Assembly: GCA_013178005.1 (NCBI GenBank)
Contig: JABLXL010000002.1
Location: 105,079 to 169,078 of the forward strand
Direction of reading: 5' to 3'
Source of the DNA: Actinomycetota bacterium
GTDB taxonomy: Bacteria; Actinomycetota; Geothermincolia; Geothermincolales; RBG-13-55-18
DNA: 64,000 bases
A program made the position numbers and the translations under genes. Below, one piece after another: positions 30,288 through 38,878 of this stretch (position 1 is the stretch's first letter; each line of letters begins with the position of its first letter). A model generated the notes under the pieces. That model was not told the origin of the DNA and did not search any database. It was given only the letters and a program-made list of their open reading frames with translations.

Positions 30288-30598
30288 GTCTTCCTCCTTC
30301 GAACGTAACTCGCGTGCGATGGGTTAACCGCCCGGGCGGTCGAAAACGTCCCGGCATATTTTATCACTATAATGTGGATCGAGGCGCAGCGGCGAAAACA
30401 AAGAGTTGGGCGGCGGTTCCCCGGAAGGACGGGGCCTCCGCGGCGTCGCTTTGCCGGGAAAACCGCGGATCCGAGCTTGGCGAAAGGCCTCGACGTATCC
30501 GATAATGGAAGCCGTATCCCAGGGTGGGGAACGACCCCCGCCGGGAGCGACGCCCGGCGGCGGGAAGGAGCAAAGAGAGCGAGGAGGAGAGAGCGCCG
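30288..30598. other. Divergent intergenic region, lpdA and aconitase-like operon
   Basis: About 310 bases. It holds a local AT-rich patch at 30355-30375 with a perfect TATAAT (30368-30373, forward strand) but no good -35 box 17 bases upstream; on the reverse strand the same patch gives ATAAAAT. It probably carries one or both divergent promoters. No gene is supported. Confidence 0.45.
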
Positions 30599-31852
30599 AT
30601 GGGAAAGACCATGGCGGAGAAGATATTCGCCGCCCACTGCGGAAGGGAGGTCGCCGCGGGAGAGCTGGTGGTGGCGGAGGTGGACTTCATGATGGGGCAG
30701 GACGGCACCTCGCCCCTGGCCATCAGGGCCTTCCGGGAACTCGGGGGCTCCCAGGTGAAGGACCCGTCTCGCGTCGCCCTGGTCATCGACCACAGCGCCC
30801 CCAGCCCGCTGGAGGGGGTGTCCAACCTCCACGCCATGATGCGGGACTTCGCGCGCGAGCAGGGGGTGGGACTCTACGACGTCGGCAGCGGGGTCTGCCA
30901 TTGCCTGTTGCCGGAGCAAGGGCACGTGGCGCCGGGAGACATCGTGATCGGTGCCGATTCCCACACCACCACCTACGGGGCCATAAACGCCTTCTCCACC
31001 GGCGTGGGCTCCACCGACCTCGCCGCGGCCATGCTCACCGGAAAGCTGTGGTTCAAGGTGCCCGAATCCCTGCGCCTGGAGCTTCGCGGCAAGCTGCGGG
31101 AGGGCGTTTATTCCAAGGACGTGGCCCTTTTCCTGGCGGGCGAGCTGACCGCCGACGGGGCCACCTACATGGCGGTGGAGTACGCGGGCGAGGTCATCTC
31201 CTCTTTGAGCGTGGAGGCGCGTTTCACCATCTCCAACATGGCGGTGGAGATGGGGGCAAAGGCGGGAATAATGGAGGCGGACGAGAAGACCCTGACGTGG
31301 ATGAAGGGCAGGGTGTCCAGGGCGTTCAAGCCGGCGGAGCCGGACCGGGACGCCCGCTACCGCGAGGTGAGGGAGTTCGACCTCGGGGACCTCGTCCCCA
31401 TGGTGGCGGAGCCGCACCGCGTGGACGCCGTCCGCCCGGTGGAGGAGGTCGAGGGGACGCCCGTCCAGGAGGCGGTCATCGGCACCTGCACCAACGGGCG
31501 CCTGGAGGACCTGGAGGTCGCGGCGCGCATCCTGGCGGGACGAAGGGTGAGCCCGGAGGTGCGCCTCATCGTGGCGCCCGCCTCGCGCCAGGTTTTCATG
31601 GAGGCCATGGAGAAGGGGATTGTGCGGGCCCTGGTGGAGGCGGGAGCGGCCTTCGTCACCCCGGGCTGCGGCCCCTGCGTGGGCACGCACAACGGGGTTC
31701 CCGCCGACGGCGAGACGGTGATTTCCACCGCCAACCGCAATTTCAAGGGCCGCATGGGAAACGCCAACGCCTTCATCTACCTGGCGAGCCCCGCCACGGT
31801 GGCGGCGAGCGCGGTGGCGGGCAAGATAACCGATCCCAGGCGCATGCTGTGA
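30599..31852 (+). CDS. Aconitase/isopropylmalate-isomerase family large subunit (first copy)
   Basis: 417 residues from ATG 30599 (AGGAGGAGA upstream). The LeuC-type core is visible: GADSHTTTYGA, then the [4Fe-4S] cysteines in IGTCTNGR and GCGPCVG, and STANRNFKGRMG. It belongs to the short LeuC/homoaconitase branch rather than the long aconitase. It is followed by its small subunit and by an isocitrate-dehydrogenase-like gene, so aconitase activity (citrate to isocitrate) is the likeliest role; homoaconitase cannot be excluded. A second, more LeuC-like copy is in the leucine operon at 47288. Confidence 0.85.
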   Translation: MGKTMAEKIFAAHCGREVAAGELVVAEVDFMMGQDGTSPLAIRAFRELGGSQVKDPSRVALVIDHSAPSPLEGVSNLHAMMRDFAREQGVGLYDVGSGVCHCLLPEQGHVAPGDIVIGADSHTTTYGAINAFSTGVGSTDLAAAMLTGKLWFKVPESLRLELRGKLREGVYSKDVALFLAGELTADGATYMAVEYAGEVISSLSVEARFTISNMAVEMGAKAGIMEADEKTLTWMKGRVSRAFKPAEPDRDARYREVREFDLGDLVPMVAEPHRVDAVRPVEEVEGTPVQEAVIGTCTNGRLEDLEVAARILAGRRVSPEVRLIVAPASRQVFMEAMEKGIVRALVEAGAAFVTPGCGPCVGTHNGVPADGETVISTANRNFKGRMGNANAFIYLASPATVAASAVAGKITDPRRML

Positions 31853-31873
31853 GTGTCACGGAGGAGTCGTGAT

Positions 31874-32383
31874 ATGAGCAAAGGGATGATCCTCAGGGGC
31901 AGGGCCCACGTGTTCGGCGACGACATCAACACCGATTACATCATCTCGGGAAAATACAAGTTCAAGACCCTGGACATGGACGAGCTGGCCTGTCACTGCA
32001 TGGAGGACATCGACCCCGATTTCTCGTCCCGGGTGAAGCCGGGGGATTTCATCGTCGCGGGGAGCAATTTCGGGTGCGGGTCCTCGCGGGAGCAGGCGCC
32101 GCTGGTGATCAAGCATGCCGGGGTGGGCGCGGTGCTGGCGAAGTCCTTCGCCCGCATCTTCTTCCGCAACGCCGTGAACAAGGGCCTGCCGGTGGTGGAG
32201 TGCGACACCTCGGGGATCGAGAGCGGGGACGAGCTTGAGGTGGACCTGGCCGGCGGCAGGGTAGTAAATATTACCAAGAAGACGGAGGTCGTGGTCGTGC
32301 CCCTGCCCCCGGTGATGATGGACATCCTCACCGAGGGCGGTTTGACAGAGTACCTTAAGAACCACGGAGGTTTCGAGCTATGA
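31874..32383 (+). CDS. Aconitase/isopropylmalate-isomerase family small subunit (first copy)
   Basis: 169 residues. The start at ATG 31874 is placed after GGAGGAG. Small-subunit signatures: GDDINTDYI near residue 14, [14 protein letters not shown] near 65-78 and [14 protein letters not shown] near 95. In this family the loop after the strand DDINTDYI-S selects the substrate; here it reads SGKYKFKTL, unlike the PARYLTA of the second copy (48553), which supports different substrates. The stop overlaps the next gene (ATGA). Confidence 0.85.
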   Translation: MSKGMILRGRAHVFGDDINTDYIISGKYKFKTLDMDELACHCMEDIDPDFSSRVKPGDFIVAGSNFGCGSSREQAPLVIKHAGVGAVLAKSFARIFFRNAVNKGLPVVECDTSGIESGDELEVDLAGGRVVNITKKTEVVVVPLPPVMMDILTEGGLTEYLKNHGGFEL

Positions 32384-33375
32384 GAAGGGTGACGCTGATA
32401 CCGGGGGACGGGATTGGGCCGGAGATCGTGGAGGCCTGCCGGCGCATCATAGAGGCGGCGGGAGTGGAGATCGAATGGGACGTGCAGAGGGCCGGGGCCG
32501 AGGTCATGGAGGAGTACGGCACCCCACTTCCCACCCATGTGCTCGAATCCATCCGCGCCAACAAGGTGGCCATGAAAGGCCCCATCACCACCCCGGTCGG
32601 CTCGGGCTTCCGCAGCATCAACGTCGCCCTGCGCAAGGAGCTCGACCTCTACGCCAACCTGCGCCCGGCCAAAAGCATCGAGGGCGTGCGCTCGCCTTAC
32701 AAGGATATAGACCTGGTAGTGGTGAGGGAGAACACCGAGGACCTCTACGCGGGCATCGAGCGCCGGGTGGACGAGGACACCGCGGAGAGCGTCAAGCTCA
32801 TCACCCGCGGCGCCTCGGAGCGCATCTGCCGTTTCGCCTTCGAGTACGCCAGGCGCGAGGGCAGGCGCAAGGTGACCGCGGTGCACAAGGCCAACATCCT
32901 CAAGTTCACCGACGGGCTCTTCCTGGAGGTGGCGCGAAAAGTGGCCCAGGACTACCCGGACATCGAGTTCGAGGACCGCATCGTGGACAACATGGCCATG
33001 CAGCTGGTCCAGAAGCCCCATATCTACGACGTGCTTGTCCTGCCCAACCTATACGGCGATATCATCTCCGACCTCTGCGCAGGGCTGGTAGGGGGGCTGG
33101 GGGTGGCGCCCAGCGCCAATATCGGCGACGAAATCCAGGTCTTCGAGCCCGTGCACGGCAGCGCCCCCAAGTACACGGGGATGAACAAGGTCAACCCCAC
33201 CGCCCAGATCCTCACCGGCGTGCTCATGCTCCACTACCTGGGGGAGGAGGAGGCGGCGCGGCGCATCTACGAGGCCACCGCGGCGGTGATCGCGGAGGGA
33301 AAGACGGTCACCTACGACCTGGGAGGGGACGCCGGCACCTCCGAGATGGCCGACGCCATCATCGCCAGGCTCTGA
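32380..33375 (+). CDS. NAD-dependent isocitrate-dehydrogenase-like protein
   Basis: 331 residues of the isocitrate/isopropylmalate dehydrogenase family. N-terminal [12 protein letters not shown], substrate region [20 protein letters not shown], active-site [12 protein letters not shown], and C-terminal [20 protein letters not shown]. The Ser-x-Asn in SINVALR and the [11 protein letters not shown] wording resemble mitochondrial-type NAD-IDH and homoisocitrate dehydrogenase more than LeuB. Its coupling to an aconitase-like pair suggests citrate to 2-oxoglutarate for glutamate synthesis. The alternative is a lysine-type homocitrate pathway, but no homocitrate synthase is nearby. Confidence 0.82.
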   Translation: MRRVTLIPGDGIGPEIVEACRRIIEAAGVEIEWDVQRAGAEVMEEYGTPLPTHVLESIRANKVAMKGPITTPVGSGFRSINVALRKELDLYANLRPAKSIEGVRSPYKDIDLVVVRENTEDLYAGIERRVDEDTAESVKLITRGASERICRFAFEYARREGRRKVTAVHKANILKFTDGLFLEVARKVAQDYPDIEFEDRIVDNMAMQLVQKPHIYDVLVLPNLYGDIISDLCAGLVGGLGVAPSANIGDEIQVFEPVHGSAPKYTGMNKVNPTAQILTGVLMLHYLGEEEAARRIYEATAAVIAEGKTVTYDLGGDAGTSEMADAIIARL

Positions 33376-33740
33376 CAAGCCCTGAAGCCGGTACGGCGGA
33401 CGGGCGGCGGACCCTTATCCGGCTTCGTTGGAACGCGTCGCCGGGAGAAGGAGATGGCGCCGCACCGTCAAAGCGCCGTGGCGCACGGCGGGGCCGGTGC
33501 ACCGCGTAGTGAACCGGGACAGGGTGTTGGCATACGGGTTGATATGCTGTAAATTGGTTTTAGCGATACAAACAGGGTGTGTGGCCAAGGATGGATGGTC
33601 TCGGTTGAAACCCGTTTCCGTGCGGGGAGACCGTCGCAAGCGTAGCGCGCGGGGTAGATAACGGACCGGTTCCATCGACCCATCCAACCCGGGAAGCAAT
33701 GCTTGGATGTTTTTCGTTTCCAGGTGGAAAGGAGGGCGCG
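33376..33740 (+). other. Intergenic region upstream of the secreted mosaic protein
   Basis: About 365 bases. It contains a promoter-like pair (given separately) and then a ~180-base leader before the ribosome site GGAAAGGAGG. No gene is supported; short frames here are unconvincing. Confidence 0.5.
33527..33555 (+). promoter_or_regulatory. Putative promoter of the secreted mosaic gene
   Basis: TTGGCA (33527-33532), 17-base spacer, TAAATT (33550-33555). Five and four consensus matches. It lies in an AT-richer patch about 185 bases before ATG 33741. Confidence 0.35.
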
Positions 33741-36700
33741 ATGAAACCGCGTGTCCGTGTACGAAAGTATCTTTGCTCGTTCTTGTTCATGCTCTTGATC
33801 TCCCAGTTGCTCGTCCCGGGCGGCGCCCTTGTGGCCGCGCCGGGGGACGTCGTGCGTTGCTCGGTGTCCAGCGGAGGGGTGGAGGGGAACGGCCACAGCT
33901 CTCGATGCAAGCTCAGTTCCGACGGCAGGTACGTGGCCTTCGAATCCGAGGCCAATAACCTCGTCCCCGGTGACGGCAATAACACGTGGGACGTATTCCG
34001 CAAGGATCTGCAAACCGGGGCCATCGTGCGCTGTTCAACGGATTCTTCGGGGGGGGAGGGCAACGGGTCCAGCTACACCCTGTCGATCAGTTCCGACGGC
34101 AGGTACGTGGCCTTCATGTCGCAGGCCACCAACCTTGTCTCCCCCGCTACTTCCAATGTTGGAAACGTATTCCGCAAGGACCTCCAGACGGGAACGACCG
34201 TGCTCTGTTCCACCAGTTCCGCGGGAGTGGAGGGAAACGCATTCAGCGGATCCCCATCCATAAGTTCCGACGGCAGGTACGTGGCCTTCGAAAGCTTAGC
34301 CACCAACCTTGTGCCCGGAGACACCAACGGACAGCGCGACGTGTTCCGAAAAGACCTGCAGACCGGGGCCATCGTGCGCTGTTCTACGGATTCGCTGTGG
34401 CAGGAGGGCAATGGGCTCAGCAGCGGCTCCTTCATCAGCTCGGACGGTACGCATGTAGCGTTTTATTCCTACGCCTCCAATCTCGTGACCGGTGACACCA
34501 ACGGGACATCCGATGTCTTCCGCAAGGATGCGCAAACCGGCGCCGTGACCCGCTGTTCCACCGACTCCGCGGGTGGGCAGGCCAATAATAGCAGCATAAC
34601 GCCCTCCCTCAGCCCCGACGGAAGGTACGTTGTTTTCGCATCCACCGCCACGAACCTGGTGTCCGGGGACAACAACGCAATGGATGACATCTTCCGCAAG
34701 GACATACAGACCGGGGCCATCGTGCGTTGTTCCACCTCATCCGGAGGAGGCGAGGCGGATGCCAACAGCAGCGCTCCAAGCATCAACGCCGATGAAAGAT
34801 ACGTGACCTTCCTGTCCGCCGCTACGAATCTGGTTTCGGGTGACACCAACGGGGAACAGGACGTATTCCGCAAAGATATCCAGACCGGAGCCACCGTGCG
34901 CTGCTCCACGAGCTCGGCCGGGACGCAAGGGAATGGCGAGAGCGATAACCCCTCGATAAGCGGAGATGGAAAGTACGTCTTGTTCAATTCCCTTGCCACC
35001 AACCTGGTCGGTGGGGACGGCAACGGCAAGAGCGACGTGTTCCGCAAGGAGCTTGCCCCCCCGCCTCCCGCCATCACCTCCATCGCCCCCGATAAAGGGG
35101 AAGCGGGAACGGAGGTGACCATAGCCGGTACGGATTTCGGCGATAGCCAGGGGAGTTCCTACGTATCCTTCGGAAGCGTCCAGGCCACCCAGTACCTCTC
35201 CTGGTCGGACACGCAGATCAAGGTGAAGGTGCCCGCGGAGGTGTCCGGCACGGTGGGGGTGACCGTGACCACCGGGGGCGGGACCTCCAACGCGGTGGAG
35301 TTCACGCTGAAAGAGGTGCCCCAGCCCCAAGCTCCCGCCATCACCTCCATCGCCCCCGATAAAGGGGAAGCGGGAACGGAGGTGACCATAGCCGGTACGG
35401 ATTTCGGCGACACGCGGGGAAGTTCCTACGTATCCTTCGGAAGCGTCCAGGCCACCCAGTACCTCTCCTGGTCGGACACGCAGATCAAGGTGAAGGTGCC
35501 CGCGGGGGTGTTCGGGACGGTAGAGGTGACCGTGACCACCTCCGCAGGGACCTCCAACGCGGTGGAGTTCAGCAACACCACCACCTTCTACTTCGCCGAG
35601 GGCTATACCGGGGAGGGATTCGAGGAGTGGTTGTGCCTGGGCCAGCCGGTGGACGCCCCCCTGGACGTGGAGGTGACCTACCTCTTCACCGACGGCTCCA
35701 CCCAGGTGGAGAACTACACCGTGCCCGCGCTCTCGCGCCTCACGATATTCGTGAACGACACCGTGGGCGAGGGCAAAGAGGTCTCGCTGAAGTGCGAGGC
35801 GGACTATCCCTTCGTCGCGGAGAGACCCATGTACTTCAACTACGGGGGAGCGTGGAGCGGGGGCCACGACGTGGTGGGGGCCACCGCCCCCTCGGACACC
35901 TGGTACTTCGCCGAGGGATATACCGGACCCGGCTTCGAGGAATGGGTGTGCGTGTTGAACCCCGGGGACGCCCCGGCCGACCTCACCTTCCGTTTCCAGA
36001 CCCAGGAGGAGGGGGAGAAGACGGTGGAGGATCTCTCCGTTCCCGCCCATTCGCGCCGCTCCTTCAAGGCCAACGACCTCCTTGGAGGAGGGGCTTACCA
36101 GACCTCGCTAAAGGTGGAGTCCACCCAGCCGGTGGTGGCCGAGCGCCCCATGTACTTCAACTACTCCGGCACCGGGGGCTGGAACTGGACCGGGGGCCAC
36201 TGCGTGATGGGGGTCCCGGAGCTCGCCAGCGATTACTTCTTCGCCGAGGGCTACACCGGATCCGGCTTCGAGGAGTGGATCACGATCCAGAACCCCGGAG
36301 AAGATCCCATCTCCATAGAGGCCACCTACATGATGGGCACCGGCGCGGTGAAGGAGGAGATCTACGACATCCCCGCCAAAAGCCGCTCCACCATCTACGT
36401 GCCGGACGTGGTGGGCGCGGATCAGGAAGTATCGGCGCGCCTCACCTCGCCCTCGCCCTTCCTCGCCGAGCGCCCCATGTACTTCAACTACATGGGTACG
36501 GGGGGCTGGGGATGGACGGGAGGGCACTGCGTGATCGGCACTCCCGCCGCCGCCAGGGAGTGGTTCTTCGCCGAGGGCTACACCGGATCCGGCTTCGAGG
36601 AGTGGCTGTGCATACAGAACCCCACCGGGGACGATGCCTCGGTGACCATCACCTACTACCCAAGCGAGGGCACTCCCATAGTAAAAGAGCCCATAACCGT

Positions 36701-36866
36701 GGCCGCCAACTCCCGCCATACCGTCTTCGTCAACGCCCACGCCGGGGCGGACCTGCAGATCTCGGCCGAGGTGGTCTCCACCAAGCCGGTGATCTGCGAG
36801 CGGCCCATATACTTCGACTACAAAGGCTGGACGGGGGGGCACGACGTGGTGGGGTATGCCCCGTAG
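33741..36866 (+). CDS. Secreted mosaic protein: seven propeller repeats, two IPT/TIG domains, four FAEGYTG modules
   Basis: 1041 residues from ATG 33741 (AGGAGG 7 bases before). A signal peptide (about 1-34, LFMLLISQLLVPGGALVAA) leads to seven ~57-residue repeats of the type SSDGRYVAFxSxATNLV...DVFRKDLQTG, a TolB/PD40-like blade; seven fit a full beta-propeller. Two 89-residue IPT/TIG domains (ITSIAPDKGEAGTEVTIAG) follow at about 442-610, then four ~105-residue modules each opening with FAEGYTG and closing with AERPMYFNY or ERPIYFDY. The TIG pair is nearly identical in DNA. No anchor motif is visible. The protein is presumably outside the cell, in adhesion or binding; ligand unknown. Confidence 0.85.
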   Translation: MKPRVRVRKYLCSFLFMLLISQLLVPGGALVAAPGDVVRCSVSSGGVEGNGHSSRCKLSSDGRYVAFESEANNLVPGDGNNTWDVFRKDLQTGAIVRCSTDSSGGEGNGSSYTLSISSDGRYVAFMSQATNLVSPATSNVGNVFRKDLQTGTTVLCSTSSAGVEGNAFSGSPSISSDGRYVAFESLATNLVPGDTNGQRDVFRKDLQTGAIVRCSTDSLWQEGNGLSSGSFISSDGTHVAFYSYASNLVTGDTNGTSDVFRKDAQTGAVTRCSTDSAGGQANNSSITPSLSPDGRYVVFASTATNLVSGDNNAMDDIFRKDIQTGAIVRCSTSSGGGEADANSSAPSINADERYVTFLSAATNLVSGDTNGEQDVFRKDIQTGATVRCSTSSAGTQGNGESDNPSISGDGKYVLFNSLATNLVGGDGNGKSDVFRKELAPPPPAITSIAPDKGEAGTEVTIAGTDFGDSQGSSYVSFGSVQATQYLSWSDTQIKVKVPAEVSGTVGVTVTTGGGTSNAVEFTLKEVPQPQAPAITSIAPDKGEAGTEVTIAGTDFGDTRGSSYVSFGSVQATQYLSWSDTQIKVKVPAGVFGTVEVTVTTSAGTSNAVEFSNTTTFYFAEGYTGEGFEEWLCLGQPVDAPLDVEVTYLFTDGSTQVENYTVPALSRLTIFVNDTVGEGKEVSLKCEADYPFVAERPMYFNYGGAWSGGHDVVGATAPSDTWYFAEGYTGPGFEEWVCVLNPGDAPADLTFRFQTQEEGEKTVEDLSVPAHSRRSFKANDLLGGGAYQTSLKVESTQPVVAERPMYFNYSGTGGWNWTGGHCVMGVPELASDYFFAEGYTGSGFEEWITIQNPGEDPISIEATYMMGTGAVKEEIYDIPAKSRSTIYVPDVVGADQEVSARLTSPSPFLAERPMYFNYMGTGGWGWTGGHCVIGTPAAAREWFFAEGYTGSGFEEWLCIQNPTGDDASVTITYYPSEGTPIVKEPITVAANSRHTVFVNAHAGADLQISAEVVSTKPVICERPIYFDYKGWTGGHDVVGYAP
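35065..35570 (+). repeat. Near-identical tandem copies of an IPT/TIG domain
   Basis: Two in-frame copies start at 35065 and 35332, a 267-base (89-codon) period. The first ~80 bases of each copy match exactly and most of the rest does as well, which points to recent duplication or gene conversion inside the mosaic gene. Confidence 0.85.
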
Positions 36867-36964
36867 GAAAGAGGTCAATGAAGGGAAGAAGTGGGAACGC
36901 CGCCTCTGCCACAAAGCCTGCCTTGTCGGGAGGGCACGACGTGGTGGGGTATGCCCCGTAGGAA
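36837..36964 (+). repeat. Duplicated 3' end of the mosaic gene
   Basis: A 33-base stretch at 36837-36869, which includes the last codons and stop of the mosaic gene, recurs at 36932-36964. The following ~30 bases are also similar (ATGAAGGGA in both). The second copy lies outside any gene. Confidence 0.85.
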
Positions 36965-37170
36965 GGTCGGTCGATGAAGGGATGGAGAACGTTGCCTTGA
37001 GCGGGCATTAGTTCCCGCTGGAGGAAACGACGCAATACGTGAGAACGACGCGTAGGAGCACGAAAGGCAAAGCCCCAAAGCCCGCTTGACGGCTTTGAAC
37101 AATATCTAAATAATACAATCTATAACCGCGGCTCGGGCATGGCGCCGCTTTTCTTATCGGGAGGAAATAA
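36867..37170 (+). other. Intergenic region before ilvD
   Basis: About 300 bases: first the duplicated gene end described separately, then nothing recognisable, then an AT-rich promoter patch at 37086-37114. I see no T-box or leader peptide of Leu/Ile/Val codons before ilvD. Confidence 0.5.
37086..37114 (+). promoter_or_regulatory. Promoter of ilvD and the branched-chain supercluster
   Basis: TTGACG (37086-37091), 17-base spacer, AATAAT (37109-37114); five of six consensus bases in each box with ideal spacing, 57 bases before ATG 37171. Confidence 0.65.
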
Positions 37171-38847
37171 ATGGAACTCATCAGCGATACCGCGAAAAAG
37201 GGCGTGCAGAGGGCGCCCCACCGTTCCCTGCTCAAGGCCATAGGCTACACCGACCAAGAGATAGGGCAGCCCTGGGTAGGGGTGGCGTGCGCGTTCAACG
37301 AGGTCATACCCGGGCATACCCACCTGCAACAGTTGGCCGAAGCGGTCAAGGCGGGCGTGCGCATGGCGGGCGGTACCCCCATGCAGTTCGGGATCATCGG
37401 CATCTGCGATGGCATAGCCATGGGGCACGCGGGCATGCGCTATTCCCTGCCTTCCCGTGAGAATATCGCCGATTCCGTGGAGCTCATGGCCAGGGCCCAC
37501 GCCTTCGACGCCCTGGTGCTGGTCACCAACTGCGACAAGATCGATCCCGGGGTGCTCATGGCGGCGGCGCGCCTCAACCTCCCCGCGGTGGTGGTGAGCG
37601 GCGGCCCCATGCTTGCGGGACGCCACCGGGGCAGGGACGTGGACTTCATAACCGTCATGGAGGCGCAGGGCGCGGTGGAGTCCGGACGCATGGAGCCGGA
37701 GGAGCTCGCGGAGCTGGAGGAGCTGGCGTGCCCGGGCTGCGGGAGCTGCGCCGGGCTCTTCACCGCCAACTCCATGAACTGCCTCACCGAGGCCATCGGC
37801 ATGGGCTTGCCGGGCAACGGGACCATCCCCGCCGTCCATGCCCAGCGCCTGCGCCTCGCCAAGCAGGCGGGGATGGCGGTGATGGAGATGCTGCGCAAGG
37901 GGCGCAGGCCGCGGGACATCATCACCCCGGCCTCGCTGCGCAACGCCCTGGCGGTGGACATGGCCATCGGCGGCTCGTCCAACACCGTGCTCCACCTGCT
38001 GGCCATCGCCTACGAGGCCGGCGTGGAGCTTGACCTCAAGACCATCCAGGAGGTGTGCGACGCCACCCCCAACCTGGCCCGAATCAGCCCGGCGGGGGAG
38101 GGGCGCCACCACATGCAGGACCTGCACGAGGCGGGCGGGATCCCGGCCGTGATGGGAGAGCTTTCCAGGAAAGGGTTGCTCGACCCCGAGGTCCCCTGCG
38201 TGGCCGCGGACCGCATCGGGGAGGTTTTCGAGGGCAGGACCACCCTTAACCCCGAGGTGCTCAGGCCCGTCGACGACCCCTACATGCCCACCGGCGGCCT
38301 GGCCATCCTCTACGGCAACCTGGCGCCGGAGGGGGCGGTGGTGAAGCAGTCTGCGGTGCCGGAGAACCTGCTGCGCCACCGTGGCCCCGCGCGGGTCTTC
38401 GACCGCGAGGAGGACGCGGTGGAGGCCATGCTGTCCGGACGCATCCGGGAGGGGGACGTCATCGTGGTGCGTTACGAGGGGCCGCGCGGGGGACCGGGCA
38501 TGCGCGAGATGCTCAACCCCACCGCCACCCTCGCCGGGATGGGCCTCTCCGACAAGGTGGTCCTCATCACCGACGGCCGCTTCTCGGGGGGATCCCGCGG
38601 GGCGGCGGTGGGGCACGTGTCCCCGGAGGCGGCGCAGGGAGGCCCCATCGCGCTGGTGGAGGAAGGAGACGTCATAGAGTTGGACATCAAGAACCGCCGC
38701 ATCGAGGTTGAGATAGACGACGCCGAGCTCAAGCGCCGTGAAGCGGCGTGGACGCCTCCTCCGCCCAAGGTAAGCGAAGGGGTGCTGGCCGAGTACGCCC
38801 GCAGGGTCTCCAGCGCCAGCCGGGGGGCGGTAAGGCTGCGTGATTAG
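37171..38847 (+). CDS. ilvD: Dihydroxy-acid dehydratase
   Basis: 558 residues, family length; ATG 37171 has GGGAGGAAATAA before it. Cluster cysteines in TNCDKIDPG and CPGCGSCAG, family blocks [10 protein letters not shown] and [10 protein letters not shown]. It dehydrates dihydroxy-isovalerate and dihydroxy-methylvalerate in the valine and isoleucine pathways. It is the first gene of a co-directional run that ends with cimA at 52943. Confidence 0.97.
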   Translation: MELISDTAKKGVQRAPHRSLLKAIGYTDQEIGQPWVGVACAFNEVIPGHTHLQQLAEAVKAGVRMAGGTPMQFGIIGICDGIAMGHAGMRYSLPSRENIADSVELMARAHAFDALVLVTNCDKIDPGVLMAAARLNLPAVVVSGGPMLAGRHRGRDVDFITVMEAQGAVESGRMEPEELAELEELACPGCGSCAGLFTANSMNCLTEAIGMGLPGNGTIPAVHAQRLRLAKQAGMAVMEMLRKGRRPRDIITPASLRNALAVDMAIGGSSNTVLHLLAIAYEAGVELDLKTIQEVCDATPNLARISPAGEGRHHMQDLHEAGGIPAVMGELSRKGLLDPEVPCVAADRIGEVFEGRTTLNPEVLRPVDDPYMPTGGLAILYGNLAPEGAVVKQSAVPENLLRHRGPARVFDREEDAVEAMLSGRIREGDVIVVRYEGPRGGPGMREMLNPTATLAGMGLSDKVVLITDGRFSGGSRGAAVGHVSPEAAQGGPIALVEEGDVIELDIKNRRIEVEIDDAELKRREAAWTPPPPKVSEGVLAEYARRVSSASRGAVRLRD

Positions 38848-38878
38848 AGTATGGGAAAAGGCGTAAAGGTGGGATAGG

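Noticed and set aside
35065..35570. Assembly duplication of the TIG domain
   Set aside because: The two copies differ at several positions toward their ends and keep the frame, so they are real paralogous domains.
37020..37170. T-box or leucine/isoleucine attenuator before ilvD
   Set aside because: No T-box consensus, no leader peptide with repeated Leu/Ile/Val codons and no terminator hairpin seen.
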